A DNA stretch of 46,035 nt, from the NCBI GenBank assembly GCA_002840555.1, contig PHBJ01000006.1, positions 1 to 46,035 of the forward strand. Reading direction: 5' to 3'. Shown here piece after piece: positions 8,384 through 17,950 of this stretch (position 1 is the first letter of the stretch; each line of letters opens with the position of its first letter). The position numbers were made by a program, and so were the translations under genes. The notes beneath the pieces are model-generated. The model was not told the origin of the DNA. It saw only the letters and a list, made by a program, of their open reading frames with translations, and ran no database searches. The DNA is from Deltaproteobacteria bacterium HGW-Deltaproteobacteria-13. GTDB lineage: Bacteria > Desulfobacterota > Syntrophia > Syntrophales > Smithellaceae.

Positions 8384-9709
8384 ATGAAAAAGATATATTT
8401 AATTTCCGGTTTTATATGGTTTGCCTGTGCCTTAATGATTTTCAGTCATCCGGCCGCCGCAAAGGTCTATATTGACGTAGGCTCCCCAAGCTTCAAACAA
8501 ATTCCTATCGCGATTTCCGACTTCAACAACAAGACGGCAGGCACAGCCAAAGCCGGGGATTACGGCATGACGGTTTCCGAAGAGATCAAAAAAGATCTTT
8601 CCCTGACAGGGATATTCAATCTTTTAAATAAGAAAAGCTTTTTAGAAGATCAGGAGTCCATCACCGCCACAACGGCGGACAAAATTCGCTTTTCCGATTG
8701 GACGGCCATCGGCGCCGATTATTTACTGCGGGGCAATATAACTCAAAACGATAAAGAAATAATCGCGGACAGCTACTTTTTTGATGTTACCCGCGGCGAA
8801 CTTATTTTTAATAAAAAATACCGTGCGGCGGCAGGAAGAATAAAAGATATTTCCCGGGCGATCGCTTCAGAGATTATGCTCGCTCTGGTGAACGATGAAG
8901 GCGACTTTAACACCAAAATCGCGTTTATCTCCAAAAAAGGCCCTAAAGCCGATATTCAAATGATTAACTACGATGGGTCTGAATTAAAAAACATCACCAA
9001 TCACCAATCCATTATTCTGGCGCCGCGGTGGTCGCCCGATGGAAAATTTCTTGCCTTCACTTCTTTTAAAGGCGGACGGCCTGAAATTTATCTTCGCAAT
9101 TTAATGAGTGGAACGGAAAAAAAAGCGGCTTCTTTCGAAGGACTGAATCTGTGCGGGTCTTTTTCGCCGGATGGGAAAAATTTGTTATTGACACTCAGCA
9201 AGGACGGCAGCGAAGAAATATATATGCTGGAAATTGACACCCTGAAGCTGCGGCGTCTGACAAAGAACTATTTTATCGATGTCTCTCCTTCCTGGTCACC
9301 GGATGGAAAAAGGATAGCTTTTGTTTCCAATCGCTCCGGATCCCCGCAAATTTATACTATGGATATCGATGGGAATAATGTGAAAAGAATAACGTATGAA
9401 GGGAATTACAATACGTCTCCTTCATGGTCGCCGCAAAGTGATCGTATTGCCTATGAAGGGTTAAAAAACGATAAATATCAAATTTTTTCAGTTGACGCTG
9501 AAGGCAGTAACCCCGTGCAGTTAACCTCCGACAGCGCGAATAACGAATCCCCTTCTTGGTCGCCGTCGGGCAGACAGATTGTTTATGCGTCCAGGAAAAG
9601 TTCGAAAAGTAAAATAATTATTATGAATTCCAACGGCTCCAGCCCGAGGACACTCCATGATTACAGCGGTAAATTAGCAATGCCTTCGTGGTCGCCCCGA
9701 TTTAAATAA
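8384..9709 (+). CDS. tolB: TolB, periplasmic beta-propeller of the Tol-Pal system
   Basis: 441 residues. The signal peptide runs to about residue 27 (FSHPAAA-KVYID). A TolB N-terminal domain (about 27-160) carries the IPIAISDF strand. A six-bladed propeller follows, with each blade showing the PD40 signature: PRWSPDGKFLAF, SFSPDGKNLLL, PSWSPDGKRIAF, PSWSPQSDRIAY, PSWSPSGRQIVY and a final PSWSP. TolB binds Pal and TolA in the periplasm. The start ATG has AAGAAAGG about 15 bases upstream, rather far. It lies 77 bp after tolA in the same orientation. Confidence 0.95.
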   Translation: MKKIYLISGFIWFACALMIFSHPAAAKVYIDVGSPSFKQIPIAISDFNNKTAGTAKAGDYGMTVSEEIKKDLSLTGIFNLLNKKSFLEDQESITATTADKIRFSDWTAIGADYLLRGNITQNDKEIIADSYFFDVTRGELIFNKKYRAAAGRIKDISRAIASEIMLALVNDEGDFNTKIAFISKKGPKADIQMINYDGSELKNITNHQSIILAPRWSPDGKFLAFTSFKGGRPEIYLRNLMSGTEKKAASFEGLNLCGSFSPDGKNLLLTLSKDGSEEIYMLEIDTLKLRRLTKNYFIDVSPSWSPDGKRIAFVSNRSGSPQIYTMDIDGNNVKRITYEGNYNTSPSWSPQSDRIAYEGLKNDKYQIFSVDAEGSNPVQLTSDSANNESPSWSPSGRQIVYASRKSSKSKIIIMNSNGSSPRTLHDYSGKLAMPSWSPRFK

Positions 9710-9822
9710 TGATTTTATAAAAGTTTAGGGGTTGTTATTTTCCAGCCTTTGCCGTATAAGACGCTAATACGAATGGCAGTAGACAGCAATATGGAACATA
9801 GAGCGAGTCGTCAGATTTTTTC

Positions 9823-9851
9823 TTAAAAACTATCCATATTTCTGTTATAAT
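9823..9851 (+). promoter_or_regulatory. Candidate sigma70 promoter for pal
   Basis: An extended -10, TG-T-TATAAT (TATAAT at 9846-9851), is preceded by TTAAAA at 9823-9828 with a 17-base spacer. It lies in the 224-bp gap between tolB and pal, about 80 bases before the pal start, so pal-cpoB may have their own promoter. Confidence 0.45.
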
Positions 9852-9933
9852 TTTATTAATGGTCATATTGGTTATTGTGTTGAATATTTTTTATTTTTAA
9901 CAATTTTTTTCGTAAGGGAAGAGAGGAATCATC

Positions 9934-10512
9934 ATGAAAAATAAACTGACATTAACAGGCGTTGTTGTATTGATATTGAGTTTGATAATTTTTACAGGCT
10001 GTGCCGAAAAAAAATCCGTTGTCACAAGTGAAACAGCGCCGGTAAAAGAAGCAGCGCCAACGCCGGTGCCGAAGCCGACACCCGACACGACAAAACAGAT
10101 CAACGTGGCCCCAAGCGACACCACCACGATCAAAGAAGCCGCCAGTGATCAGTCTTCTCTTGCGGACGCAACGGCAAAATCTCCCATCAGGGACATCAAT
10201 TTTGATTACGACAACTCCAGCATTCGTCCCGACGCGCGTGAAATTCTTAAGGTGAACGCCGATTATTTACTCAAACACAGAGTATCCTCCATCGTTGTCG
10301 AAGGACATTGTGATGAAAGAGGAACCGCGGAATACAACATGGCCCTTGGGCAAAGACGCGCCCAGGAAACAAAGACATATCTTGTTAATCTGGGCATTAA
10401 AGAATCTATTATAAGAACCATTAGTTATGGCGCAGAGCGTCCTCTGTATCCGGAATCCAACGAAGAAGCCTGGGCAAAAAACAGACGCGCTCACTTTGTT
10501 GTTACACCATAA
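9934..10512 (+). CDS. pal: Pal, peptidoglycan-associated lipoprotein
   Basis: 192 residues. The lipobox is F-T-G-C with C23 as the lipidated residue. A proline/threonine-rich linker (about 25-80) follows, then an OmpA-like peptidoglycan-binding domain (about 85-190). The classic block GHCDERGTAEYNMALGQRRA includes the Asp and Arg that bind diaminopimelate. Pal anchors the outer membrane to the cell wall and is relocated by TolQRA during division. There is a strong ribosome-binding site (AGAGAGGAA) before the ATG. cpoB follows closely. Confidence 0.96.
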   Translation: MKNKLTLTGVVVLILSLIIFTGCAEKKSVVTSETAPVKEAAPTPVPKPTPDTTKQINVAPSDTTTIKEAASDQSSLADATAKSPIRDINFDYDNSSIRPDAREILKVNADYLLKHRVSSIVVEGHCDERGTAEYNMALGQRRAQETKTYLVNLGIKESIIRTISYGAERPLYPESNEEAWAKNRRAHFVVTP

Positions 10513-10536
10513 TATCATTATAATGAGGTGAAGAAA

Positions 10537-11349
10537 TTGAAAAAGTTTATTTATCTTCTTTTATTTCTTGCGATCTTTTCCGTGGCGGGTTGCGCTTCTA
10601 CACAGGATTTGAGGGCGCTTCGTTCGGAATTAAATCAGAGAATGGAAGAAAAGCTCGCCGCAATCGATGCTGATTTGACCACGCTGAAAAAGAACACCGC
10701 GGCGCTGGAATCCATACGCAGCGGACAGGCCAACGCTTCGGCGGATATTACCGAGTTGCGTGAAACTCTTCAGCAATTACGCGGTCAGGTGGAAACCCTG
10801 AAAAAAGATTATACAGCCAACACGAAGAAGGATGATCAGCGCTTTGATAACATGCTGCTGAAAATCAACTTTATTGAAAACTTTCTGGAAATCGGCAATA
10901 AACACAGCTTAAATGACGCTCCGGAAAAGAACGGCAAGTCAACGAGCTCTGGTGCCAGGGATACGGCAAAAAAACAGGACAAAGAAAAAGCGTATTCGGA
11001 CGCTTATCAAACATTTAAGGAAGGCAATTACGATAAAGCCCGATCCGAATTTCAAAATTTCCTGTCCGCTTATCCTGACAGCGAGTATTCGGACAATGCC
11101 CAGTTTTGGGTCGGTGAATGCTATTTTTTTGAAAAAAAATATGAAGCGGCCATTTTAGAATACGAAAAAGTGACGAAAAATTATCCGAATGGCAACAAAG
11201 TTCCTTATGCCCTGCTGAAGCAGGGGCTCGCGTTTCTCAAGCTGGGAGATAAAACCAGCGCTAAACTGCTTTTACAGGAAGTCATTAAAAGTTATCCGAA
11301 TACCAATCAGGCGCGAATCGCCCGGTCCAGTCTGCAAGACATCAAATAA
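10537..11349 (+). CDS. cpoB: CpoB/YbgF, Tol-Pal-associated coiled-coil TPR protein
   Basis: 270 residues from the chosen start. The sequence begins with a lipoprotein-type signal (lipobox V-A-G-C), unlike E. coli CpoB, which is a soluble periplasmic protein. A coiled coil (about 25-105) follows, then a KAYSDAYQTF segment and three TPR units (about 150-268) with repeated GNYDKA, YSDNAQFWVGECYF and YPNGNKVPYALLKQGLAF patterns. CpoB coordinates outer-membrane constriction with cell-wall synthesis. The start is TTG at 10537, because GAGGTG lies 6 bases upstream. A GTG at 10528 gives three more residues but overlaps that ribosome-binding site. Confidence 0.88.
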   Translation: MKKFIYLLLFLAIFSVAGCASTQDLRALRSELNQRMEEKLAAIDADLTTLKKNTAALESIRSGQANASADITELRETLQQLRGQVETLKKDYTANTKKDDQRFDNMLLKINFIENFLEIGNKHSLNDAPEKNGKSTSSGARDTAKKQDKEKAYSDAYQTFKEGNYDKARSEFQNFLSAYPDSEYSDNAQFWVGECYFFEKKYEAAILEYEKVTKNYPNGNKVPYALLKQGLAFLKLGDKTSAKLLLQEVIKSYPNTNQARIARSSLQDIK

Positions 11350-11390
11350 TTCCTCTACGAAAATTAACTATTAACCGACAGAGTGTTGCA

Positions 11391-12200
11391 TTACTCCAAT
11401 TGAAGAACGGTGACATTCGCGGGAACCGGAAGATCAAAAATGGATAGATCTGTAGCCTGCTCAATTTTGACGTCCGAATATTTTACGGATAGCGACGTGA
11501 TGCCATCAGCCATGCGGATGGTGATTTTCTCGGGAACTAAGCTTTGGGTTTCATGATAGCTGTACTGAACGGTGTAGGCTTCTTTGCCGGTCTCATCCTT
11601 ACGGACTATTTTGAGCAATCGATTGTTTTCTCCCACCCAAACAATCTGCGAAGATCCTGATGATGCTTTCATTTCCATGCACAGAAGATTTTCTTCCCGA
11701 TAACTCCGGTACGTGATGTTATTCTCTCCCAAGGGAGGATAAGTTCCTGCAAAAATCATGACGATATCTTCAATATTAAATTGCCAAGGCAGAAATTTCC
11801 TGAGGTTGGCGCCCGTCGGTTGTCCGTAATAAAATTTCCCCTGCGATGGAATAAAAATGCTCATTTTTTCAGGCGAAGCCGCAAGAAAAAAATCGGGCAC
11901 ACCGATGAGCGGCAGCACTTCCAGCCGCAAATAGGAAGGTTTTTTTATCATCAGGGCGGCCTTTACCGGATAATAATGTCCAGGTGTAATGATATCTATT
12001 TTAACGATAGCGCTCAAAACATCATTTTCATCCATCGTGCCGGTGATGGCCACAGGAATTGTTTCGGATGGGGACCCGGGGGAAATAACAGCCGGCAAAG
12101 CGCAACCGGAAACAATAAAAGACAGCAATAATAATTTTACAGAAAGGGAAACCGGCCTTTTGATGAGGCGCGGAAAAATATTCTGTCGATAGAATACCAT
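11391..12200 (-). CDS. LolA/LolB-fold outer-membrane lipoprotein
   Basis: 269 residues with an N-terminal lipoprotein signal (lipobox V-S-G-C, IVSGCALP). The rest is beta-rich, with features of the LolB/DUF4292-like fold: a KIDIITPGHYYPVKAALMIK strand pair early, LRLEVLPLIGVP in the middle, and a C-terminal part with SVKYSDVKIEQATDLSIFDLPVP. LolB receives lipoproteins at the outer membrane. Similarity here is by pattern only, so that role is an inference. It starts one base after the stop of the TPR gene, so the two are translationally coupled and probably work together. Confidence 0.65.
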   Translation of the reverse strand: MVFYRQNIFPRLIKRPVSLSVKLLLLSFIVSGCALPAVISPGSPSETIPVAITGTMDENDVLSAIVKIDIITPGHYYPVKAALMIKKPSYLRLEVLPLIGVPDFFLAASPEKMSIFIPSQGKFYYGQPTGANLRKFLPWQFNIEDIVMIFAGTYPPLGENNITYRSYREENLLCMEMKASSGSSQIVWVGENNRLLKIVRKDETGKEAYTVQYSYHETQSLVPEKITIRMADGITSLSVKYSDVKIEQATDLSIFDLPVPANVTVLQLE

Positions 12201-12201
12201 G

Positions 12202-13905
12202 TTATTGTTTCGGCTTGATCAAATCTTCAAGTTTTTTTTGCACGGAACTGTTTTTAGGCTCAATCTTGAGCGCCCGGTCATACATTTCCCTGGCTTCCTT
12301 CGTTTTCTTGAGTTTCACGTAAACATCTCCCAGGTGCTCAATAATATCGACTTCATCAGGCAAAAGCTCCAGAGCCTGTTTTAAATATTTCTCGGCAAGA
12401 TTTAATTTATTTTTCTTGAAATTAACCCAACCGAGACTGTCCATCAAGTAACCGTTTTCCGGTTTAAGGGTCAGAGCCTTGCTGATCATTTTTTCCGCTT
12501 CTTCAAGATTGATGCCGCGGTCAGCATAACTGTAGCCGATAAAATTGAGCGCTTCGGCGTTTTCCGGATCAATTTCTAAAACTTTTTCCATGGTTTTGAT
12601 ACTGTCGGGCAGCCGGTTTGTCTTTTCATAAACGACGGCTAACGCATAAAGTAAATCGATGTCCCGGGGAGCGATTTTGAGTCCTTCTTGCAGAATATTT
12701 TCCGCCGCGGCGGCATCTTTCGTTTCCTCATAAAGTGAAGATAAAAACAGGTAAAGAGGAATTTGATCGGTTTTTTTCTTGATAGACCGATTCACTAAAG
12801 CGATCGCTTCCGTTATATTGCCTTCTTTTCTTAAAATCATTGCTGCCCGAATTTGAGCATTAACATAGAGTTCGGAAGACGCCGCAATGGAGCGATATTC
12901 TTCCAGGGCCAGTTTGTTTTCACCTTTTTCCTCATAAGTGGTTGCCAGCAAATAACGAACCTTGTCATCCGCAATATTTTTCTGCAGAATAGCGGAAAAT
13001 TCAGCCGCCGCCAGATCAAACTTTTTCATATCATAATATACAAGACCCAGCGCCACCCGTATGTCCCGGTTGTCCGGATCTATTTTCAAAACTTCCTGGA
13101 ATTCTGTTTGCGCTTCCTCATATTTTTTTTTCTTCATTAAAAGCTCTGCTATTCTTACCCGCAAATTGATCCGCGCGGGATTGATTTCCAGATAATTGCG
13201 ATAAACGGCAATCGCCTTATCCAGCTTTTCCTGCTTTTCATAAAGCGCGGCCAGATCAAATAACGCCATTTCAAAATAAGGACTCAAAGACATGGCTTTC
13301 TTAAACATCTTCTCCGCGTCTTCAAAACGCTTGGCTTTCTCCAGCATTTTACCATAATAATAGAGGCCCATAATGTTGTCGGGATCTATTTTCAACATTT
13401 TCTTAAATGTTTCTTCAGATTTATCAAACCTTTTTTCTTCAGCGAAAATGATACCTAAATACAAATGGGCAACAAGGTTATTGGGATCCAGTTCAATGAC
13501 TTTTTTGTGCTCGGCGATCGCCTTGGTGTACTCGCGAATATTAAGATACAAACCACCCATGATTAAATGCAGTTCTACGCTCTCAGGATTTTTGGAAAGT
13601 GTTTCCTGGCCCAGCGAGATGGCGCTATTGAGATCGCCCTGTTCCGTATAAAGAGAAATAAGTTCCGTCGCCAGATAGGACGAGCCGGGATCCGCGGCAA
13701 GGGCCTGTTTCATTTCTTCCGTCGCTTCGTCGAGTTTTCCATCCAGACGCAGAAGAACTCCCAGAGAATAATGATAAGACGCATCCATGGATTTGTTTTC
13801 AGAAGATACGGGCGAAACCTGGACTTTCCGCAAATGACTGCAGCCGTATAAATTTATTAAGACCAGAATCAATACAAATATTAAAACCGTTTTGTTTTTT
13901 TGCAT
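12202..13905 (-). CDS. TPR-repeat lipoprotein
   Basis: 567 residues. The lipobox L-Y-G-C (INLYGCSHL) marks a lipoprotein. Nearly the whole mature chain is tandem tetratricopeptide repeats, about 14 units of 34 residues, each with the W/L-G-Y-A-F-A-P pattern and a frequent L(K/E)IDPDN turn. TPR arrays are protein-binding scaffolds. In the envelope they often act in secretion, cell-wall or outer-membrane assembly. The partner is probably the LolB-like lipoprotein encoded one base downstream. The upstream ribosome-binding site is weak (GGATAGTAAAAG). No catalytic motif is seen. Confidence 0.88.
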   Translation of the reverse strand: MQKNKTVLIFVLILVLINLYGCSHLRKVQVSPVSSENKSMDASYHYSLGVLLRLDGKLDEATEEMKQALAADPGSSYLATELISLYTEQGDLNSAISLGQETLSKNPESVELHLIMGGLYLNIREYTKAIAEHKKVIELDPNNLVAHLYLGIIFAEEKRFDKSEETFKKMLKIDPDNIMGLYYYGKMLEKAKRFEDAEKMFKKAMSLSPYFEMALFDLAALYEKQEKLDKAIAVYRNYLEINPARINLRVRIAELLMKKKKYEEAQTEFQEVLKIDPDNRDIRVALGLVYYDMKKFDLAAAEFSAILQKNIADDKVRYLLATTYEEKGENKLALEEYRSIAASSELYVNAQIRAAMILRKEGNITEAIALVNRSIKKKTDQIPLYLFLSSLYEETKDAAAAENILQEGLKIAPRDIDLLYALAVVYEKTNRLPDSIKTMEKVLEIDPENAEALNFIGYSYADRGINLEEAEKMISKALTLKPENGYLMDSLGWVNFKKNKLNLAEKYLKQALELLPDEVDIIEHLGDVYVKLKKTKEAREMYDRALKIEPKNSSVQKKLEDLIKPKQ

Positions 13906-13976
13906 CTTTTACTATCCGCTTCGCTCACTTTTTTTTCTGACTGTCTAATCAACGGTGAACATCTGACAAGAAACAT

Positions 13977-14846
13977 TTATTTTTTTATTATCCTGGACAC
14001 GGGAACAATGGATACTCCTTGTTCACGTAAAACTTTCGCCGCTTCTTTGATGGCCCGAATCGTTTCCGGATAAGGATGACCGATAATAATATGAGGCGAG
14101 ACATCATCACCTTTGACGCTATTCATCAAATTATTATAAATCTCTTTGTAATTACGATTATTATCAATAAATGTTTTTCTCCCGGCGATGGATAAACCGG
14201 TTTTTTTAGCAGCGGCATAAGCCCTGGTATCAGCCGACGTGCGCGAATCCACGAAAAACAATTTCTTTTTCTTGAGCTCGTTAAATATTAAAATAAGTTT
14301 TTTTTCATCCATCATGAATTTTGAACCCATATGATTATTCACTCCGGAAATGTAAGGCACGTCGGCAATATCCTTTTTTAATTGCAATACAAGTTCCTCA
14401 TCATTCATATCCGTAAACAGCGCTCCCTCACCCGGCTTTTCGCGCGGATAAGAAACCGGTTCCATCGGCAGGTGCAAAAGAGTTTCTCTTTTAGCTTTAT
14501 GCAACATTTCAGCCGCTTCACGGGTATGAGCCTGAAGGGGTAAAACAGCAAATGTTAAATTGGCGTCAATTTTCAGCAGTTCCCTGACCGGACTTAAGTT
14601 ATAACCAATGTCATCAACAATAATTGCCACTTCCCGCATGGGCGCCGATTTTACAGGCACGGGTTTTTCCTTGGCGCCTGGAGGTATGGCCGCCGCTTTC
14701 TTCGGCTTTATTTGCTTTGTCTCTTTTTTCGGTTCTTGAGTTGCCGGCGGCTCTTCCTGAACTTGCAGCACATAAATAATGCCTGCAATTGATGCGATGA
14801 TCAGGACGATAACCGTTGCCGTAAAAATCTTCTTAAATAATTTCAT
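13977..14846 (-). CDS. Divergent polysaccharide deacetylase family protein (YibQ-like)
   Basis: 289 residues. An N-terminal membrane anchor or signal (about 9-28) precedes a Pro/Lys-rich linker (about 31-68). The catalytic-type domain begins at REVAIIVDDIGYN (D78, D79), followed by FAVLPLQAH, LLHLPMEP, SGVNNHMGSKFM (a probable metal-binding His) and HIIIGHPYPETI near the end. This is the DUF610 family, related to NodB polysaccharide deacetylases, located in the periplasm. It lies 29 bp after ctpA in the same orientation. This pair is common in Proteobacteria, often with envC upstream, which is missing here. Confidence 0.88.
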   Translation of the reverse strand: MKLFKKIFTATVIVLIIASIAGIIYVLQVQEEPPATQEPKKETKQIKPKKAAAIPPGAKEKPVPVKSAPMREVAIIVDDIGYNLSPVRELLKIDANLTFAVLPLQAHTREAAEMLHKAKRETLLHLPMEPVSYPREKPGEGALFTDMNDEELVLQLKKDIADVPYISGVNNHMGSKFMMDEKKLILIFNELKKKKLFFVDSRTSADTRAYAAAKKTGLSIAGRKTFIDNNRNYKEIYNNLMNSVKGDDVSPHIIIGHPYPETIRAIKEAAKVLREQGVSIVPVSRIIKK

Positions 14847-14875
14847 TGCTGATTATAGGTTCACGTCATGTTAAA

Positions 14876-16195
14876 TTAATTTAAATTCTTTTTCATAAGA
14901 TCCCAGCTCTTCAAGATATCCACCGCGGTTTTGAGTTGATTATCATTGGCTAAATCAGAGGAATCTTTTTCCTCTTTACTCTGAGCTTCATCCACCTTGG
15001 TGCCATCTTCTTTCGCCGGTTTTATATGTCCGGTCAGATCTTTTTCTCTAATACGTTCTTCCGTCCCGGCAGCGTTCTCCACATCTTCCGACGGCTTTAT
15101 ATATTTAACCATAATGTCCGGGGTAATGCCTTCCGCCTGAATAGATCTTCCTTTTGGCGTGTAATAACGGGCGGTCGTCAGTTTAAGCGCTGAACCGTCT
15201 TCCAGCGGGATCACGGTCTGTACGGAGGCCTTGCCGAAAGTCTGCGCTCCGACAACCAAAGCCCGGCCATTATCCTGCAAAGCGCCGGCAACAATTTCCG
15301 CCGCGCTGGCCGTTCCTTCGTTGACCAAAACAACAATAGGACAAGTTAGTTCATCTCCGTTATTCTTGGCCATTGCTTTTGTTTCCATGCTTTTTGCCCG
15401 TCCACGGGTGGAAACAATAACGCCCGATTTAAGGAATATATCGGAAACTTCGATTGCCTGAACCAGCAATCCGCCCGGATCATTTCTCAAATCCAGGACT
15501 AAGCCTTTCATCGGCTTAAGTTTTGCGTCGAGGTCCTTCAGCTCTTTGCGCAAATCATCGGATGTTCTCTCCTGAAAAGCGGCGATGCGAATGTATCCGA
15601 TATTACCTTCCAGTTTTTTCACCTTGACACTCTTGACCTGAATAATGGCGCGCGTCAAAGTAAAATCTTTCGGTGTGGTCATCCCTTCCCGCATGATCGT
15701 AAGCGTAACCTTTGTACCCTTGGGACCGCGCAGCTTCTTGACGGCCGCGAGAAGTTCTATATTTTTAGTGGATTTGCCGTCAATTTTTATAATTTGATCG
15801 CCCGGTTTCAGACCTGCATTGAACGCGGGCGTATCTTCTATGGGCGAGACGACCGTTAAAACATCTTTGATAATCATGATTTCAATACCAAGCCCGCCGA
15901 ATTGTCCCTGCGTTTCAACCTCTAACTCCTTATATAAATCAGGCGTCATAAACGAACTATGCGGGTCAAGAGATTTAACCATTCCGTTAATCGCACCCTG
16001 CATCAATGTTGTGGGGTCGATCTCATCAACATAATTTTTCTTGATCATGTCGAATACTTCGTTGAATGTTTTAATATCTTTATAGACACTTTTCTCTTTT
16101 GCAGAACTATTAACGTCGTTATGCAGTCCTAAAAGAATCAATGACCCGAAACAAATAATCAGCAGCAAACAGACTTTTGTTGATATTTTTTTCAT
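14876..16195 (-). CDS. ctpA: Carboxy-terminal processing protease (S41A, CtpA/Prc type)
   Basis: 439 residues from the chosen start. A signal or anchor (about 4-24) leads to a short helical domain, a PDZ domain (about 98-180, including GGLGIEI and AGLKPGDQIIKIDG) and the S41 core. The catalytic serine is S297 in NEGTASAAEIVAG and the lysine is K322 in QTFGKASVQ. It cleaves periplasmic proteins near their C-termini, for example regulators of cell-wall hydrolases. The tail (about 370-435) is charged and probably disordered. I chose ATG at 16195 because GAGGA lies 5 bases upstream. A GTG at 16207 has no ribosome-binding site. Confidence 0.92.
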   Translation of the reverse strand: MKKISTKVCLLLIICFGSLILLGLHNDVNSSAKEKSVYKDIKTFNEVFDMIKKNYVDEIDPTTLMQGAINGMVKSLDPHSSFMTPDLYKELEVETQGQFGGLGIEIMIIKDVLTVVSPIEDTPAFNAGLKPGDQIIKIDGKSTKNIELLAAVKKLRGPKGTKVTLTIMREGMTTPKDFTLTRAIIQVKSVKVKKLEGNIGYIRIAAFQERTSDDLRKELKDLDAKLKPMKGLVLDLRNDPGGLLVQAIEVSDIFLKSGVIVSTRGRAKSMETKAMAKNNGDELTCPIVVLVNEGTASAAEIVAGALQDNGRALVVGAQTFGKASVQTVIPLEDGSALKLTTARYYTPKGRSIQAEGITPDIMVKYIKPSEDVENAAGTEERIREKDLTGHIKPAKEDGTKVDEAQSKEEKDSSDLANDNQLKTAVDILKSWDLMKKNLN

Positions 16196-16325
16196 AATAT
16201 TCCTCACAATATTGAATATATAACGAATGTTGTTATACCATGTTCTCCGATATTTTCCATTTATTTTCAGAGATTATATAAAAATATTGAAAGTCTTTCC
16301 AATGACGGGAACCGGCAAAACGATA

Positions 16326-17807
16326 TTACTCAATCATCCAGCTGGTGCTGTCGGCCAGATCTTTCAGAACAATATTAAACCGGGCAAGTTCTTTTCTAAT
16401 ATCATCGGCTCTGGCCCAATCCTTTTGCTGGCGTGCAATTTGCCTTTGATGAATTAAACCTTCAATTTCTTCCAGGTTTAAGCCTCTTTTACGTAACTCG
16501 GTTTCTTTATCCGAAATAAAAAACTGGTCGGCATCATTTTGAAAAACGCCTAAAACCGCGCCAAAATGATCAAATACCTTTCTGGCCTGAGCCAGAATGT
16601 TTGCTTTATCGGAATCGGGCATATTCTTTTTATCAACGATAAAATTATTGACTAATCTCACCATTTCAAAGACATGACCCAAAGCTTGAGCGGTGTTAAA
16701 ATCGTCATCCATCGCCGCGTTAAATTTATCCGTCAATTGGCTAAACTGACGGACATAAGTTTCGGCCTGTTCCGAACTTGTTTTCGCAACCGTTGTTGTA
16801 TCTACGGACAATTTACTCTGAACCTCTTTTAAGAGCTGCAAGGTTCTGTAACACCGAAGCAATCCCGATCTGGCTTCGGTAAGCGACTCTTCCGAGTAAT
16901 CAACCGGACTGCGGTAATGACTTTGCAGCATGAATAAACGCAATGCTTCCGGATGATATTTTTTCAAGATTTCGCGGATGGGAAATATATTGCCTAAAGA
17001 TTTGGACATTTTTTCCGAATTTATTTTTACAAAGCCATTGTGCATCCAGTAGTTGGCCAGAGGTTTTCCCGTTGCCGCCTGCGATTGAGCGATTTCATTT
17101 TCGTGATGCGGGAAAATTAAATCTTCGCCGCCGCCATGGATATCGAAGGTTTCCCCCAAATAACGCCGACTCATGGCGGAACATTCAATATGCCAGCCGG
17201 GCCGGCCATTTCCCCAGGGACTTTCCCAGAAAGGTTCACCTTCTTTGCTTTTCTTCCAGAGCGCGAAATCTAGGGGGTTCCTTTTTTTGTCATTGACATC
17301 AACGCGCGCTCCGGCAATCATGTCTTCCAGATTGCGTCCGGATAAACCGCCATATTGGCCGTACTTATTGATTGCAAAATACACATCCCCATCCACACAA
17401 TAAGCGTAACCCTTCTCTTCCAGACTGCTGATGAGAGCGATCATATCGTCCATGTGCCCGGTTGCCTTCGGGGTGATCGTCGGAGTTTGAACGCCGAGGG
17501 CCGCCATATCTTCATCGTGCGATTTAATATAACGTTCCGATATGTCCTTAATGCCGACACCTTCTTTGTTGGCACGGTAAATAATCTTGTCATCAATATC
17601 GGTAAAGTTTTTAACATACGTCACCGCATATCCCCTGGCCCGTAAATATCTGACCACAACATCGAAAACAACTGCCGCGCGGGCATGTCCTACATGACAG
17701 ACATCATAAGCGGTAATGCCGCAAACGTAAATGCCGACGGCTCCTTCTTTGATGGGTTGAAAAATTTCTTTTTTTCTTGTCGCTGTATTAAAGATTTTCT
17801 GAGACAT
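16326..17807 (-). CDS. cysS: Cysteinyl-tRNA synthetase
   Basis: 493 residues, a class I synthetase of normal length. The zinc-binding Cys is C29 in YVCGITAYD and the HIGH motif appears as HVGH (38-41). HIECSAMS and GGGEDLIFPHHENEIAQ supply the other zinc ligands. KMSKS is near 266-270 (SEKMSKSLGN). The DALR anticodon-stem domain and the C-terminal RxxKDWARADDIRKEL block complete the protein. It charges tRNA-Cys. It has its own unit downstream of argC on the same strand, separated by 143 bp with two small hairpins (17851-17864 and 17873-17888). Confidence 0.97.
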   Translation of the reverse strand: MSQKIFNTATRKKEIFQPIKEGAVGIYVCGITAYDVCHVGHARAAVVFDVVVRYLRARGYAVTYVKNFTDIDDKIIYRANKEGVGIKDISERYIKSHDEDMAALGVQTPTITPKATGHMDDMIALISSLEEKGYAYCVDGDVYFAINKYGQYGGLSGRNLEDMIAGARVDVNDKKRNPLDFALWKKSKEGEPFWESPWGNGRPGWHIECSAMSRRYLGETFDIHGGGEDLIFPHHENEIAQSQAATGKPLANYWMHNGFVKINSEKMSKSLGNIFPIREILKKYHPEALRLFMLQSHYRSPVDYSEESLTEARSGLLRCYRTLQLLKEVQSKLSVDTTTVAKTSSEQAETYVRQFSQLTDKFNAAMDDDFNTAQALGHVFEMVRLVNNFIVDKKNMPDSDKANILAQARKVFDHFGAVLGVFQNDADQFFISDKETELRKRGLNLEEIEGLIHQRQIARQQKDWARADDIRKELARFNIVLKDLADSTSWMIE

Positions 17808-17950
17808 ATTTCCTCTTCCATTCCTAAAGCAAAGCGCTCTTTTTGCCGGTCCCGATGAATCGGGTTCCCTCAGCGTATTTACATACGCCTCGTCGCTTTT
17901 AACCTAACCGCCTCAATATCATTTTTGATTCAGCAATGGTATTTTTTTCG

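Noticed and set aside
12311-12332. parS-like GTTTCACGTAAACA
   Set aside because: It lacks one base of the parS palindrome and lies in the codons of the TPR gene, far from parAB, so it is probably chance. A weaker match at 14022-14036 was rejected for the same reason.
12202-13905. Repeats in the TPR gene as a possible DNA repeat array
   Set aside because: The repetition is at the protein level with 34-residue units; no DNA-level direct repeats or spacers suggest CRISPR.
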